Shown: one piece after another, positions 18,665 through 29,119 of the stretch | Numbering within the stretch: the first letter of the stretch is position 1 | How the letters are laid out: each line of letters begins with the position of its first letter | Assembly: GCA_001464125.1 (NCBI GenBank) | Contig: LNEP01000003.1 | Coordinates: 248,001 to 312,000, forward strand | Source of the DNA: Betaproteobacteria bacterium Ga0077540 | Lineage (GTDB): Bacteria > Pseudomonadota > Gammaproteobacteria > Burkholderiales > Methylophilaceae | Length of the DNA stretch: 64,000 bases | Direction of reading: 5' to 3' | Notes under the pieces: model-generated | Database searches by the model: none | What the model saw: only the letters and a program-made list of their open reading frames with translations | Told to the model about the DNA's origin: nothing | Translations under genes and position numbers: made by a program

Positions 18665-21600
18665 TTAATGTAAGCGTTGTTGAATCAGTTCGTTGACTTT
18701 GGCTATAAGCTCATCATCGTGCACAGGTTTACCAAAGAACGCATCCACACCAATATCTTTAGCCGTGTTTTGGTGCTTATCTGCAGTACGTGAGCTAATC
18801 ATAATCAGCGGTGTTTTGGCGGTACGAGCATCGTCACGAATATTTCTGGCCAAGCCGAAACCATCCATACGTGGCATTTCGATATCCGTCAAAATGATAT
18901 CTGGGGTGGTAGTTTGTAATAGCTGCATCGCATCCATTCCATCTTTGGCCACCAACACCTCAAAGCCTTCACGCTCTAGCAAACGACCAAGCACTTTACG
19001 CATGGTGAGTGAGTCATCCACCACCATGGCTTTGCGTTTATGCACCACCGCCGCTTGTTGTACTTGAACCTTCACGCTACCTACTGCGAGCACTTCTCGA
19101 TTGGCCAGCAATAGTGGGTTAAGAATTAAAATTACGCTACCATCGCCAGATACCGTAGCACCCATGATGCCAGGCACACGTGCCAGCTCAACACCAATTG
19201 GTTTAATCACCACCTCTTGGTTACCGAGCATCTCATCGACATGCAAGGCGATACGATAGTTACCACTGCGCAGCAATAGCACAGAGGCATAAGGCTGTTC
19301 CTGCTCTACAGGCACTTCATTGAGCAACTTGGCAATATGATGTAGCGGATAAGTGTTGCCTGCCCAGACAATCTCACCAGCCTCATAGGCCTTGGCAATA
19401 TCGGCCTGCTTCACTTTTTGCGCTTGCTCAATCATGGCCACAGAGATGGCGTATTGTGTTGCACCAGCGCGCACCATCAACACTTGTGCCACGGTCAGTG
19501 TGACTGGCAAGTAAATAAAGAACTGTGTACCCTCGCCTAATCGGCTATCGACGTCGATACGGCCACCTAGACCTGTCACCTCGCTGCGCACCACATCCAA
19601 GCCAACACCACGTCCAGCAATCTGTGTAACTTCAGAAGATGTAGAGAAGCCAGGCTCAAAAATGACCGCCATCAACGCTTGATCATTAATGTCTGCATCG
19701 GCATCAATCACTTTGTTTTGGATAGCAATCTCTTTGACACGTTTTAAGTTTACGCCTGCACCATCGTCACTGATTTGAATACGAATCTCATCATTCTCCG
19801 CAGCCACATGCAAATGCAGCTTGCCTGTTTCTGGCTTGCCAGCCTTCTTACGTGCCGCTGGCAATTCAACCCCATGCGCCACTGCATTTCTTAGCAAATG
19901 TTCAAGTGGTGCACCAATTTTATCCAGCACGCTTCGGTCGATTTCTGTTTTATCACCCGTAATCACAAACTCAACGCGCTTGTTCAGCTCACGCGCTGTT
20001 TGTCGCACAATACGATCCATACGCTCAGAAAGTTGAGAGAACGGCAACATACGCACATTCATCAAGGTTTGTTGCAGCTCGCGGTTCATACGCGTTTGTT
20101 GTTGAAGCGCCGCTTCGGCTTGACCCAAATTGCTAATCAACCCATGTTGAATGGTTGAAATATCGTTTACGCTTTCCGCCATCATGCGTGTGAGCTCTTG
20201 CAAGCGTGTGAATCGGTCAAACTCCAACGGGTCAAATTTCTCATTGGCTTCTTGTAATAAAGTCAAACGAGATTGCAATTGCGTGTCAGCTTCCAATTCC
20301 AGCTCACGAAGATAGTTACGCATACGCGATACGCTCTCGGTCAAATCATGCGAGGTGTTTTTAAAGCCAATCACCTCTTTATCAATACGTGAACGAATAA
20401 TCGAAATCTCGCCTGCTTCATTAATCAGTCTATCCAACACATCGGCACGCATACGTAAAAACTGTGTTTTACGATTGCTATGACGAAGATTGGCGGCAGC
20501 AGACTCTGCTTCAGTAGCTGCAGAACTAGGTGCAGCCTGTGTAGACGATTCTGCCATATAGGCAATATCATCATAATCTGATTCCACTTGTATCAGCTGG
20601 GTCAAATGCTCAGGCAAATGCCCCTCTTCAAAATAGACACCAATTGCATCCAAGTCTGTAAACAACTCTTCAAATATACGTGCATCTGCCTTGGTCTTAA
20701 GGGCTTGTACTGCACGTTCTTCCATATTGTGCACAACATTACCCAACAAGTGCTTGCCTGCCATGCGGGCACTACCTTTTAGTGTGTGCAACGCACGCTG
20801 TAAGGCGTCCGCATGCTCGACTGCGCTTGGGTTTGCACGCCATGCCCTTAATTCATTCCCTATGATAGGCAATAACTCATCAGCCTCTTCTTGAAACAAA
20901 TTGAGAATTTCAATATCCACCAACTCTGAGTGCTCTTCCACCACTGGTGAGGGGTACGCCTCAGTAACAGCCGGCGCTGCAACGGTGTCGTCTGGCTCAG
21001 GTGATACATCTGAGATTTCAGGCGATTTAGCATCAGTGCTTTCCGGCGATTCTGTTGCTGATTCGTTAATCAACACAGGTACTGGTGCATCTGGCTCTTC
21101 CGACATAGGCATGTCAATGTGTTCTGGCAACTCCACTGCTTCTGCTGCTGGCATTACCTCTGCTGATTTAGCATTAGATTTTGCTTGTTGCGCACCACGT
21201 TTAATGCTTGGAGTTGCTGCTTGCACAGACTTGATTAATGCTTTTTCTTCTTTAGGCTCTTTTAAATCAGAGACACGTTGCCACATTCTGGCTACAGACT
21301 TAAGTATGCGGGTATACAACTTATGTTGTGTTGGTGACCAGTCATTACCTACTTCATCTAGCCACTGTTCCACGGCTCGCCCTAACGAGCCCATATGGGT
21401 GAACCCTGCAGCTAATGCATTGCTGGCTAAGGTATGGATGGCTCGTCTTGCTGCGTCAGATGGGGCGACCGGGGCATCATGAGCATTCATACTAGCTAAA
21501 TCTTGCTCCAGCACAGTAATGTTCACCATGGCTTCATTCAGGAAAATGTTATACAACTGACGGCTGAGTTTGCGTGTACCATCAATCATCACCACATCAT

Positions 21601-23839
21601 CGCCGGCTTTTTTCTTAGCAGGTTTTGCCACTGGCGCTTTGTTCAATTGCATAATCCGCGCAATCCAAACATCTGGACTAAGCGTAACTTCTTTCTCCTC
21701 ACGAAGTGTGTTTGACCAATTGGCAAACTCTGAGGTGATATGCTCAATCTCTTGCAATTGTTCGATAGCCAGCATTGAATTACTGTCTAGCACACCGTTT
21801 AAGAAGGTTTCCACTTTGCCTGCAACCTCACCAAGCCCAGATAAGCCAACCGTACGTCCACTGCCTTTTAATGTGTGAAATCCTCTACGAATTTCCACCA
21901 AAGCTTCATGGCTAGCACTGACTTTGAGGAGTTGCAGGTTATTGGCAATGTGCGCAAGCACTTCCTCAGCCTCTGTCAGGTAAATGTCCAACAGCTCATC
22001 GTCTGATGCTTTATCAACGACAGTTACTGCTGATGACTCATCTTGTAGCGCTTCAGTGTCAGCAGTTTCAGCTGGCGCAGCCTCTGCTGTAACAACTACA
22101 TTTGAGCCCAGTGCGTTGCCCAATGCCACTTTCATGCGCGTAAGCGCACTCTCCATAGCGGATTCATACTCTGGCCTTACTTTAGGCAGACCTTCGGCAT
22201 ACATGCCCAACATACTCAGGCTTTCAGCCAACAACTCAAATTCACCCTGATTGGCGTCAAAGTGATTTGATTGGAAGAATTCTACGTAATCCAAACTAAT
22301 CTTCGCGACATCTGCCGGCACATCTGCATCTAGCATTTGAAAGATAGACGCCACCTCTTTTAATGGCTTAACAGTCAGACCTAAAGGTGATTTATCTTGA
22401 GGATGTCGGAAGAAACCATCAAGCGCCTGCTCAACCACTTTTAAAGACTCGTGAATTTGTGAAACCACCACCTTCATGGTGTCTGCATCAAGTTCATTTG
22501 TTCTATCATGCGCTAGCTGCGTGTAGGCAGCGCCTGAGGCAATTAGCTCTAAGCGTTGAATTTCGGAGAGTAATTTTTGGATTTTACCTGCGTCTAGCTC
22601 TGTATATTCCTGTAGCGCTGTCTCCAACAGGTGAATACCAGCCGCAACTTCAATCAATATCGGATGCGTAGTTTGACCTGACCCATCTCTTAGGAAATGA
22701 ATGACCTGTGCCAAGGCTTGATACAAATCAATCACCACAACCTGGCTAAGCTGCTGACACAATGACTGGTGTTCAGCCAAAATATCGGCACAACGTACCA
22801 TTAAGCTGTTATCTACCGAGACTGTTGTTTGCTCGCGATTCTCAACATGAAAATCAATTTTATTAGATACTTCGTTCCAGACATCACCAACACTCGCTAC
22901 CACATCCGCCAATTGCAACGCAATGCTGATCTCTGACTGATCAATAACGCCATGCGCTAAATGATCTAAAGGGCTATCAATGTAGCTATGTAAGTCATAA
23001 ATCTGTTTGGCCTTGCTGACTTCTGGGTAATCAGCTTGTGTTTCAGCCACGTAATAGAGCATATCTTTGAGCATTTGTGGGTTTGCTTTAGGCGCGCCAT
23101 CTAACAATTGCTTGAGCTCTTGGTCTATTTTTCGGCAAAGCCTTTTTGCACCAGCAAGTTCAGCGATATCCGGATCGTGCAAACTTTGTGCAAATGCACA
23201 GGCAGACCACCACATCATCTTAGGTGCGCTACGTGTTTGCACCTCACTGACTTTTGCCAGTGAATCAACCATGTTATCCAACGCACTAGAATCTTTTGCT
23301 TTAAACCAAGTTAATAACGACTTTTGGTAATTAAGCCTTTGTTCGCTAATAAATTTAGCATAGGCGGTATCATCAAGTTCCACCGTAGGAATGTCTTTTG
23401 GAGCGGCATGACTTGTATCAGGGAAGAACAAATCACTTTTTTCTAACAAGCCACCTTGTACTGCAACAATAGGTGCAAGCGCATCAAATAATCGCAGTGG
23501 CACGTCACGTGCGCCCTTCATTAAACTATCAAGATAGCTGAGTAATGCATTTACAGCATGCACTAATTGCACATTGAGTTCTGGTGTAGTGGTGATTTCA
23601 CTTTTTTCTAGCTTAGAAATGCACTTTTCTAGCTCCGCACAAAAGAACTTGCAACCCTCTAAGCCCACCATATCCAATGCACCGCTGGCTTGATAAGTAT
23701 GGGTTTGTGCGTAGCGTAAAAACGCTGTGTCAGAGATATTTTCGCTATACTTATTTAGATTTTCTAAAACAGTATGTAGCGACTTATCTATTTCTTCCTT
23801 CACCCAAGTTAATGGGCCAATATCAAAATCATTTGACAC
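18665..23839 (-). CDS. chpA: Hybrid chemotaxis kinase ChpA/PilL (CheA-type)
   Basis: 1724 residues. It has several Hpt modules: a degenerate N-terminal one (THTYQASGALDMVG), an intact one with His655 in HTLKGSGRTVG, one with His802 in the altered motif HTLASN, and an intact one with His1018 in HTLKGSARMAG. They are followed by the CheA dimerisation region, HATPase (LLRNAVAHGVE, DDGAGVN), a CheW-like domain and a C-terminal receiver with Asp1652 (ILTDIEMPRM). It drives the phosphorelay that controls type IV pilus extension, retraction and cAMP in Pseudomonas. P. aeruginosa ChpA is longer (about 2470 residues), so this is a reduced version. GTG start, 36 bases after pilJ. Long acidic linkers separate the Hpt domains. 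Confidence 0.95.
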   Translation of the reverse strand: MSNDFDIGPLTWVKEEIDKSLHTVLENLNKYSENISDTAFLRYAQTHTYQASGALDMVGLEGCKFFCAELEKCISKLEKSEITTTPELNVQLVHAVNALLSYLDSLMKGARDVPLRLFDALAPIVAVQGGLLEKSDLFFPDTSHAAPKDIPTVELDDTAYAKFISEQRLNYQKSLLTWFKAKDSSALDNMVDSLAKVSEVQTRSAPKMMWWSACAFAQSLHDPDIAELAGAKRLCRKIDQELKQLLDGAPKANPQMLKDMLYYVAETQADYPEVSKAKQIYDLHSYIDSPLDHLAHGVIDQSEISIALQLADVVASVGDVWNEVSNKIDFHVENREQTTVSVDNSLMVRCADILAEHQSLCQQLSQVVVIDLYQALAQVIHFLRDGSGQTTHPILIEVAAGIHLLETALQEYTELDAGKIQKLLSEIQRLELIASGAAYTQLAHDRTNELDADTMKVVVSQIHESLKVVEQALDGFFRHPQDKSPLGLTVKPLKEVASIFQMLDADVPADVAKISLDYVEFFQSNHFDANQGEFELLAESLSMLGMYAEGLPKVRPEYESAMESALTRMKVALGNALGSNVVVTAEAAPAETADTEALQDESSAVTVVDKASDDELLDIYLTEAEEVLAHIANNLQLLKVSASHEALVEIRRGFHTLKGSGRTVGLSGLGEVAGKVETFLNGVLDSNSMLAIEQLQEIEHITSEFANWSNTLREEKEVTLSPDVWIARIMQLNKAPVAKPAKKKAGDDVVMIDGTRKLSRQLYNIFLNEAMVNITVLEQDLASMNAHDAPVAPSDAARRAIHTLASNALAAGFTHMGSLGRAVEQWLDEVGNDWSPTQHKLYTRILKSVARMWQRVSDLKEPKEEKALIKSVQAATPSIKRGAQQAKSNAKSAEVMPAAEAVELPEHIDMPMSEEPDAPVPVLINESATESPESTDAKSPEISDVSPEPDDTVAAPAVTEAYPSPVVEEHSELVDIEILNLFQEEADELLPIIGNELRAWRANPSAVEHADALQRALHTLKGSARMAGKHLLGNVVHNMEERAVQALKTKADARIFEELFTDLDAIGVYFEEGHLPEHLTQLIQVESDYDDIAYMAESSTQAAPSSAATEAESAAANLRHSNRKTQFLRMRADVLDRLINEAGEISIIRSRIDKEVIGFKNTSHDLTESVSRMRNYLRELELEADTQLQSRLTLLQEANEKFDPLEFDRFTRLQELTRMMAESVNDISTIQHGLISNLGQAEAALQQQTRMNRELQQTLMNVRMLPFSQLSERMDRIVRQTARELNKRVEFVITGDKTEIDRSVLDKIGAPLEHLLRNAVAHGVELPAARKKAGKPETGKLHLHVAAENDEIRIQISDDGAGVNLKRVKEIAIQNKVIDADADINDQALMAVIFEPGFSTSSEVTQIAGRGVGLDVVRSEVTGLGGRIDVDSRLGEGTQFFIYLPVTLTVAQVLMVRAGATQYAISVAMIEQAQKVKQADIAKAYEAGEIVWAGNTYPLHHIAKLLNEVPVEQEQPYASVLLLRSGNYRIALHVDEMLGNQEVVIKPIGVELARVPGIMGATVSGDGSVILILNPLLLANREVLAVGSVKVQVQQAAVVHKRKAMVVDDSLTMRKVLGRLLEREGFEVLVAKDGMDAMQLLQTTTPDIILTDIEMPRMDGFGLARNIRDDARTAKTPLIMISSRTADKHQNTAKDIGVDAFFGKPVHDDELIAKVNELIQQRLH

Positions 23840-23875
23840 GTGAATTCATCTCAATAGTGATAGATAATTTTAAGC

Positions 23876-25612
23876 TTAAGCAAGCTTGAACCCAGCAACC
23901 GATTCACGCAACTCTTTCGCCAACGAGGTCAACTGACCTACAGAGGTTGCCGTCACTTTGGTACCTTCGGTCGTCTGTGTCGTAATCTCCTGAATTTGTT
24001 GCATGTTTTTCGTCACAGTTGATGCCACCTGCGTTTGCGCCTCAGTTGCAGATGAAATCGATTCAATCAAGCGGGCCAAGTTGTTGGTCACGTTTTCAAT
24101 CTCGGCAAGTGCTCTACCCGCTGCATCAGACAATTGCGCCCCTTCTACCACACCCTCGGTACTTTTCTCCATCGCGGCTACCGCAGAGTTCGTATCGGTC
24201 TGAATTGTCTTCACAATGGCACCAATCTGCTTGGTCGCCTCAGATGAACGCTCCGCTAATCGCTGCACCTCTTCCGCAACCACTGTAAAGCCTCGTCCCG
24301 CTTCACCAGCAGATGCTGCCTGAATCGCCGCGTTCAACGCCAGAATGTTAGTTTGCTCGGTAATGTCAGAAATCAGGTCCACAATCTCACTAATCTCTTG
24401 TGAGCTCTCACCCAGACGTTTAATACGTTTGGACGTTTCCTGGATTTGCTCGCGGATACTGTTCATACCCTGAATTGTGTTTTGTACCGCTTTTGAACCC
24501 TGTGATGCCGCTTGTAATGAGCGCTGCGCAACCTCAGACGCCTGGCTCGCGTTGCTGGATACCTGCAAGATAGAACGCGTCATCGTCGTCACCGCATCGG
24601 TGGTTTCAGTAATTTGTTTGTATTGTTGCTCTGTCGCAGAGAGCAATGACACTGAAGTTTGTTGCGCCTGTGCGGTAGCAGTGTTCACCTGCTCTGACGC
24701 CCGTGTAATCTCCGTTACCAGATCTCGCAAGTTATCAATCGTATAGTTAATTGAGTCAGCAATCGCGCCAGTGATGTTTTCACGCACTTGCGCACGTACT
24801 GTTAAGTCGCCGTCAGCCAAGTCACCCATCTCGTCCAGTAAGTTTAAAACCGCCATTTGGTTAGACTGTCCATCGTCTTCTAGGCGTTTCACCGAAGCAT
24901 CAATCGCTTTTACCTGACGAATACCAAAGTAAATCATGGCGAAAAGAATGGCCAAACCCAACAATACCAAGGCGGCCAAAATCGTCCCAAGCAATTGCGA
25001 CACCTCGCCAGATGTCTTACTGGATAATTTCTCAACCTCAGACTTGAGGGAGTTAGCTGTTTGTTTATTCACCTCATAAGCACTAGCCAAGTCAGCCAGC
25101 GGCTTAGCTGCGGCAATCGCACCCAGCTTAATCGCTGCATCAAAGTCTTTATTAAAAATGCGGTAGAAATTCTCATTAGATTTAGCCACCGCTTCAAACG
25201 CACCTGTCATGTTGCCCGCGCCTGCATTGGCTTTCCAGTAGGCCAGACGTTTTTGAAACTCAGCTTCATAGCGTCTCACTTCTTCCAACTTTTTGTCACG
25301 CTTTTGATAGTCACCGTTGGTCGTTGCAACATAGGCCTCGTTTGCAGCCGCGAACGCATCCACCGCATATAAAGAGGGAGGTGAAATATCGGCTCGCAGG
25401 TCATTATTTTTTTGAATTTTGTTGAATTCAGGTCCGTTCACGCGTACCTGATTAATTGCGTATGCAGCCAGCGCCGTAAACACTACAAAACCGATTACTG
25501 GCCAGTACACCTGGGCGTAACTTGTTTTACCGCCAGAGATAGCTTCTTTCTTACTAAATAGCTGCTTTACCTTTTCTGGCACTGCTTTTATAAAACTTAA
25601 ATTAATCGCCAT
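23876..25612 (-). CDS. pilJ: Methyl-accepting chemotaxis protein PilJ
   Basis: 578 residues from the ATG at 25610-25612, which has a GAGG ribosome site about 6 bases upstream; an in-frame GTG at 25646-25648 has none. Two membrane segments (about 38-55 and 208-230) flank a periplasmic domain of about 150 residues. The HAMP-like region is followed by the cytoplasmic signalling tip with [20 protein letters not shown] and [14 protein letters not shown]. It senses a signal for the Pil-Chp system and controls ChpA through PilI. Position between pilI and chpA is the standard order. Confidence 0.95.
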   Translation of the reverse strand: MAINLSFIKAVPEKVKQLFSKKEAISGGKTSYAQVYWPVIGFVVFTALAAYAINQVRVNGPEFNKIQKNNDLRADISPPSLYAVDAFAAANEAYVATTNGDYQKRDKKLEEVRRYEAEFQKRLAYWKANAGAGNMTGAFEAVAKSNENFYRIFNKDFDAAIKLGAIAAAKPLADLASAYEVNKQTANSLKSEVEKLSSKTSGEVSQLLGTILAALVLLGLAILFAMIYFGIRQVKAIDASVKRLEDDGQSNQMAVLNLLDEMGDLADGDLTVRAQVRENITGAIADSINYTIDNLRDLVTEITRASEQVNTATAQAQQTSVSLLSATEQQYKQITETTDAVTTMTRSILQVSSNASQASEVAQRSLQAASQGSKAVQNTIQGMNSIREQIQETSKRIKRLGESSQEISEIVDLISDITEQTNILALNAAIQAASAGEAGRGFTVVAEEVQRLAERSSEATKQIGAIVKTIQTDTNSAVAAMEKSTEGVVEGAQLSDAAGRALAEIENVTNNLARLIESISSATEAQTQVASTVTKNMQQIQEITTQTTEGTKVTATSVGQLTSLAKELRESVAGFKLA

Positions 25613-25654
25613 TTGAATCCCTCTTTTCCCTACGATTTTTATGAGCACTCACTA

Positions 25655-26173
25655 CTAATACGATTGAATGAATTCTTTGGATTGCACCAACTTCATGCAG
25701 TCCAACACCATCCATTGATTTCCATCTTGATCTTCATACACATCATGGTGCATACAAAATGCATGCTCTAGCGTATCACTCACCTTTTGCATGCCCTCTA
25801 GTTTGCGTAAGCCGACTAACTTTTCCACCAAAAAAGCGACATGTGAGGTCACCTCATCACTCATTAGCAATACGCGCGCACTTGAAGTCACAGTGGTAGC
25901 TGCACCATTCAGCAACTGTCCAATATCATTAATCGCATATAACACACCACGGACATTAGCTACGCCAAGAAACCAAGGCTTAACTAACGGTACTGGATAA
26001 ATTTCCATCAGCGGCAAGGTTTCGCTGATTTCCTGCATATTGACCAGTATGTGCTTACCCGCAATGATTACACCTAAATAACCCGCTGGGGCAGCCGACC
26101 CCACTTTTTTGGCTTCTTCCAGACGCTCAAGAATGTTCGCCTGATAATTTTTTAGGGTACTTTTACCAGCCAT
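25655..26173 (-). CDS. pilI: CheW-like coupling protein PilI
   Basis: 172 residues forming one CheW domain (about 30-165), including LGVIIAGKHILVNM, PVPLVKPWFLGVANVRG and the C-terminal strand. It links PilJ to the ChpA kinase. The ATG at 26171-26173 is 3 bases after the pilH stop, and pilJ begins about 42 bases after its stop. Confidence 0.94.
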   Translation of the reverse strand: MAGKSTLKNYQANILERLEEAKKVGSAAPAGYLGVIIAGKHILVNMQEISETLPLMEIYPVPLVKPWFLGVANVRGVLYAINDIGQLLNGAATTVTSSARVLLMSDEVTSHVAFLVEKLVGLRKLEGMQKVSDTLEHAFCMHHDVYEDQDGNQWMVLDCMKLVQSKEFIQSY

Positions 26174-26176
26174 AAC

Positions 26177-26542
26177 TTAACCAAGTTTGGCGATAATCGC
26201 CATCAGCTCATCTTTATTGATCGGTTTTTGCAAACAACCTTTGGCGCCCATTTTTTCGGCCCAAGCCAAGTCTGTCACTTGCAGCTTACCAGAGGTCAAC
26301 ACAATTGGAATATTGGCAGTTGCTGGATCTTTAGTCAGCGTTCTTGCTGCTTGAAAACCGGTAATGCCCGTCATAATAATGTCCATCACGATTAAATCTG
26401 GTGCAAGACCAGCTGCTTTTTCAACGCAAGCCTCTCCGCTCTCTAACGCTTGCACCTCAAAATTACCGGCCTCCAGCATTTCTGTAAGATAAAAGCGGTC
26501 TGTTGCCGAATCATCCACAACTAATATTTTTTGTATTGCCAT
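26177..26542 (-). CDS. pilH: Response regulator PilH
   Basis: 121-residue receiver domain with acidic pair VVDDSATDRF (Asp9-10), phospho-acceptor Asp in LIVMDIIMTGITG (about residue 54), and Lys in CLQKPINKDEL. In Pseudomonas, PilH acts with PilG to set the direction and level of pilus motor activity and the phosphate balance of ChpA. An AAGGA ribosome site lies 8 bases before the ATG. Order and spacing (17 bases after pilG, 3 bases before pilI) support the name. Confidence 0.93.
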   Translation of the reverse strand: MAIQKILVVDDSATDRFYLTEMLEAGNFEVQALESGEACVEKAAGLAPDLIVMDIIMTGITGFQAARTLTKDPATANIPIVLTSGKLQVTDLAWAEKMGAKGCLQKPINKDELMAIIAKLG

Positions 26543-26559
26543 CGTTGTATCCTTATTAT

Positions 26560-26946
26560 TTAAATTTTCACGTACTCATTCACCGCAGCCACCAGTGTCT
26601 CTTGCGTAAATGGCTTAGTGAGATACTCATCAGAGCCCGCCATACGACCACGGGCACGGTCAAACAAACCATCTTTACTGGATAGCATAATGACAGGGGT
26701 GGATTTAAATCGATCATTGCGTTTAATTAGGCTACAGGTTTGATAACCATCTAACCTTGGCATCATGATATCGATAAAGATAATTTGTGGGTGCTGATCT
26801 GCAATTTTAGAAAGTGCATCAAAGCCATCTACTGCCAAGATAACTGCATATCCCGCATTTTTGAGAAAAATTTCGGCACTGCGACGAATGGTGTTGCTGT
26901 CATCAATTACCATGACTTTTACAGCTGCTGTATCACCGTTGGACAA
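26560..26946 (-). CDS. pilG: Response regulator PilG
   Basis: 128-residue receiver domain: VIDDSNTIRRSAEIFLKNAGY, phospho-acceptor Asp in IFIDIMMPRLDGYQTC (about residue 58), VIMLSSKDG and LTKPFTQE are all typical of PilG. It would drive pilus extension when phosphorylated by ChpA. The start is TTG (26944-26946): an AGGAG site at 26956-26960 fits it, while the first in-frame ATG (codon 12) would remove the first beta-strand. It is the first gene of pilG-H-I-J-chpA. Confidence 0.93.
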   Translation of the reverse strand: MSNGDTAAVKVMVIDDSNTIRRSAEIFLKNAGYAVILAVDGFDALSKIADQHPQIIFIDIMMPRLDGYQTCSLIKRNDRFKSTPVIMLSSKDGLFDRARGRMAGSDEYLTKPFTQETLVAAVNEYVKI

Positions 26947-26955
26947 TTAATTGCG

Positions 26956-26960
26956 CTCCT
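26956..26960 (-). promoter_or_regulatory. Ribosome binding site for the TTG start of pilG
   Basis: AGGAG on the minus strand, 9 bases upstream of TTG 26944-26946. It supports this rare start codon for the first gene of the pil-chp operon. Confidence 0.55.
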
Positions 26961-27179
26961 ATGTTGTACGTTGTTTACCTGTCAACTCTTATAAGGTTTT
27001 TGTATTGGTTAACTTTAAAATCCGGTAACAATCCTTTACATTTGTAGAAAAATATTACATTATCTAAACAGAAATGCAACACTTAGCTTACATTTGTGAT
27101 AAAACACTTTAACATTTAATGCTAAAAATGGGTAATTTAGATACATTCCTCTAGTTATATTTTTTAAGGGCTGCAATCA

Positions 27180-28340
27180 ATGTTAATCAGACAAGAATCT
27201 GTAGATGCCAAAGGCACAATTAAAGATTTACCTGCAACATCACCTTTGCCAACCGCCAATTTAGTACTTGCCTTTTCATCAGTGAAAAGGTTTTCGGAAG
27301 GTAAATTGCAAGCATTCTTAAAAGCACGTTATCCAACCGCACAAGTCATCGGCTGTACCACATCAGGTGAAATTAATGCCAATGGTGTATTTGACGACAG
27401 CATCCAAATCACCGCAATTATGTGGGAAAAAGTATTGCAACGGGTTGCGCAAACCAAAATGTCTGGCATGCAAAACTCATTTGAAACCGCAGCATTATTA
27501 GGCAAACAACTCAAAGCAGATACTTTGAAAGCACTCTTAGTGATTTCAGATGGTTTAAATGTGAATGGCTCCGAACTTTTGAAAGGATTTCAAAGTGTAC
27601 TGGGCGAAATTCCTATTATCGGCGGCTTAGCTGGCGATGGTGGCGCGTTTGTGAAAACCCTCCAGTTGTTTAATGATACCGTATCAGACGGGATGATTAT
27701 TGCAGTAGGCTTATACGGCGATTCATTGATTGTCTCCAGTGGTGCGTTAGGTGGCTGGAAACCTTATGGCCCGCCGCGCAAAATTACCAAATCAGAGAAG
27801 AACGTGGTCTATGAGATGGATGGCAAACCTGCCCTTCCACTTTATCGTATGTACATTGGTGAAGCTTTCTCCAAAGGCTTACCAGGCACTGGCCTTAAGT
27901 TTCCACTTGCGATTATCGAAGAAGGTAAACGTGATGTAGAAAAAATCCGCACCTTGTTGGCTGTTAACGCAGACGACAACAGCCTGACTTTTGCTGGGAA
28001 CGTGGAGGAAGGGGAAACTGTACGTTTGTGCCAAACCAATCACGACCGTCTGGTAGAAGGTGCAGGCGGTGCAGCTGAGTTGGTGATGGATGGTTTGGGT
28101 GAAAACAAAACCAATCAAACAGGTCTAGCGTTGTGTGTCAGTTGTGTTGGTCGCAAAGGGGTAATGGCTGATTTAGTCGCAGATGAAGTGAAACAAGTTC
28201 AGCAAATCCTAGGTGCAAAAACCAACATCACGGGCTTTTACTCCTACGGTGAGTTAGCCCCGCGCCCCAATACATCGGACAGCGTATTGCATAACCAAAC
28301 TATGACGATTGGCTATTTGAGCGAGAACGTACTCGCTTAA
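27180..28340 (+). CDS. FIST-domain sensory protein
   Basis: 386 residues with an N-terminal FIST_N domain (about 25-215; QVIGCTTSGEINANGVFDDSI and GGLAGDGGAF) and a FIST_C domain (about 220-370; TGFYSYGELAPRP near the end). FIST is a small-ligand sensing domain often linked to signal-transduction proteins; the ligand is thought to be an amino acid, but this is not established for this protein. It has no membrane segment or output domain. It diverges from pilG across a 233-base region, which suggests shared regulation with the Pil-Chp system or a role as its cytoplasmic sensor (inference). A strong terminator follows. Confidence 0.85.
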   Translation: MLIRQESVDAKGTIKDLPATSPLPTANLVLAFSSVKRFSEGKLQAFLKARYPTAQVIGCTTSGEINANGVFDDSIQITAIMWEKVLQRVAQTKMSGMQNSFETAALLGKQLKADTLKALLVISDGLNVNGSELLKGFQSVLGEIPIIGGLAGDGGAFVKTLQLFNDTVSDGMIIAVGLYGDSLIVSSGALGGWKPYGPPRKITKSEKNVVYEMDGKPALPLYRMYIGEAFSKGLPGTGLKFPLAIIEEGKRDVEKIRTLLAVNADDNSLTFAGNVEEGETVRLCQTNHDRLVEGAGGAAELVMDGLGENKTNQTGLALCVSCVGRKGVMADLVADEVKQVQQILGAKTNITGFYSYGELAPRPNTSDSVLHNQTMTIGYLSENVLA

Positions 28341-28380
28341 ATAGCGTTGATTAGCGCGTTATCCAATTATTTGTGATATA

Positions 28381-28413
28381 AAAGCATTTGCATTAAGCAA
28401 ATGCTTTTTTTTA
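28381..28413 (+). terminator. Rho-independent terminator after the FIST gene
   Basis: A perfect 11-bp stem (28381-28391 with 28397-28407) with a 5-base loop is followed by a run of T. It separates the FIST gene from the tpx pair. Confidence 0.9.
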
Positions 28414-28447
28414 TTGTTTTTGTTCTTAGCAAGCCAAAGGAATACCG

Positions 28448-28951
28448 ATGCCCAACGCTGTGACTTTGATGGGAAGCCCTGTTCTCATCGAGGGCGTGTT
28501 ACCCAAAGTGGGAGAACATATCCCAGAATTTACGCTGGTAGATAAAAATCTAGAAGACGTCAATTTAGATAACTTTGCTGGCAAACGCAAAGTACTTAAT
28601 ATTTTTCCGAGTATCGACACCCCAACCTGCGCAAGCTCGGTGAGAAGATTTAACCAGTTAGCCAGCGGCATGAAAAATACCGTGGTGCTCAATATTTCCG
28701 GAGACTTACCATTTGCACAACAACGGTTCTGTGCAGCAGAAGGCTTGGATCAGGTAGTGAATTTATCGAGCTTGCGTGGCCGTGACATGTTTAAAAACTA
28801 TGGCGTGCTGATAGTAACAAGTAAGCTGGCTGGTTTGGCTGCTCGCGCAGTGATGATAGCGGATGAAAATAACCTAGTGAAATATGTAGAGTTGGTGAGC
28901 GAAATTGCTGACGAGCCAAACTATCAGGCCGCACTCAGGGCTTTAAAATAA
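28448..28951 (+). CDS. tpx: Thiol peroxidase (Tpx), first copy
   Basis: 167 residues, the usual length for atypical 2-Cys peroxiredoxin Tpx. The peroxidatic Cys61 lies in [12 protein letters not shown] and the resolving Cys95 in QQRFCAAEG; an Arg in the AGLAARAVM segment fits the active-site Arg. It reduces lipid and alkyl hydroperoxides using thioredoxin. It begins just after a terminator, so it has its own promoter in the about 35 bases between. A paralogue follows at 29120. It differs from that copy mainly in the N-terminal third and around [12 protein letters not shown]. Confidence 0.93.
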   Translation: MPNAVTLMGSPVLIEGVLPKVGEHIPEFTLVDKNLEDVNLDNFAGKRKVLNIFPSIDTPTCASSVRRFNQLASGMKNTVVLNISGDLPFAQQRFCAAEGLDQVVNLSSLRGRDMFKNYGVLIVTSKLAGLAARAVMIADENNLVKYVELVSEIADEPNYQAALRALK

Positions 28952-29119
28952 TTTGAGGGTTAAATAATCAGAACCGCTCATCATGGGCCTATGTTCAACA
29001 TAGCGTCAAAGTGATACTTTATTGTTTCATTTGTTTCAATCACAATTTCAATCCATATATCGAATTATGGTGTACTCATACTAACAACAATCTAAAATCA
29101 ATTATTTAGGAGAATCAAT

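Noticed and set aside
20901-21482. Long plus-strand Ser/Gly/Ala-rich open frame inside chpA
   Set aside because: It is the shadow of the acidic linker between Hpt domains of ChpA, on the opposite strand.
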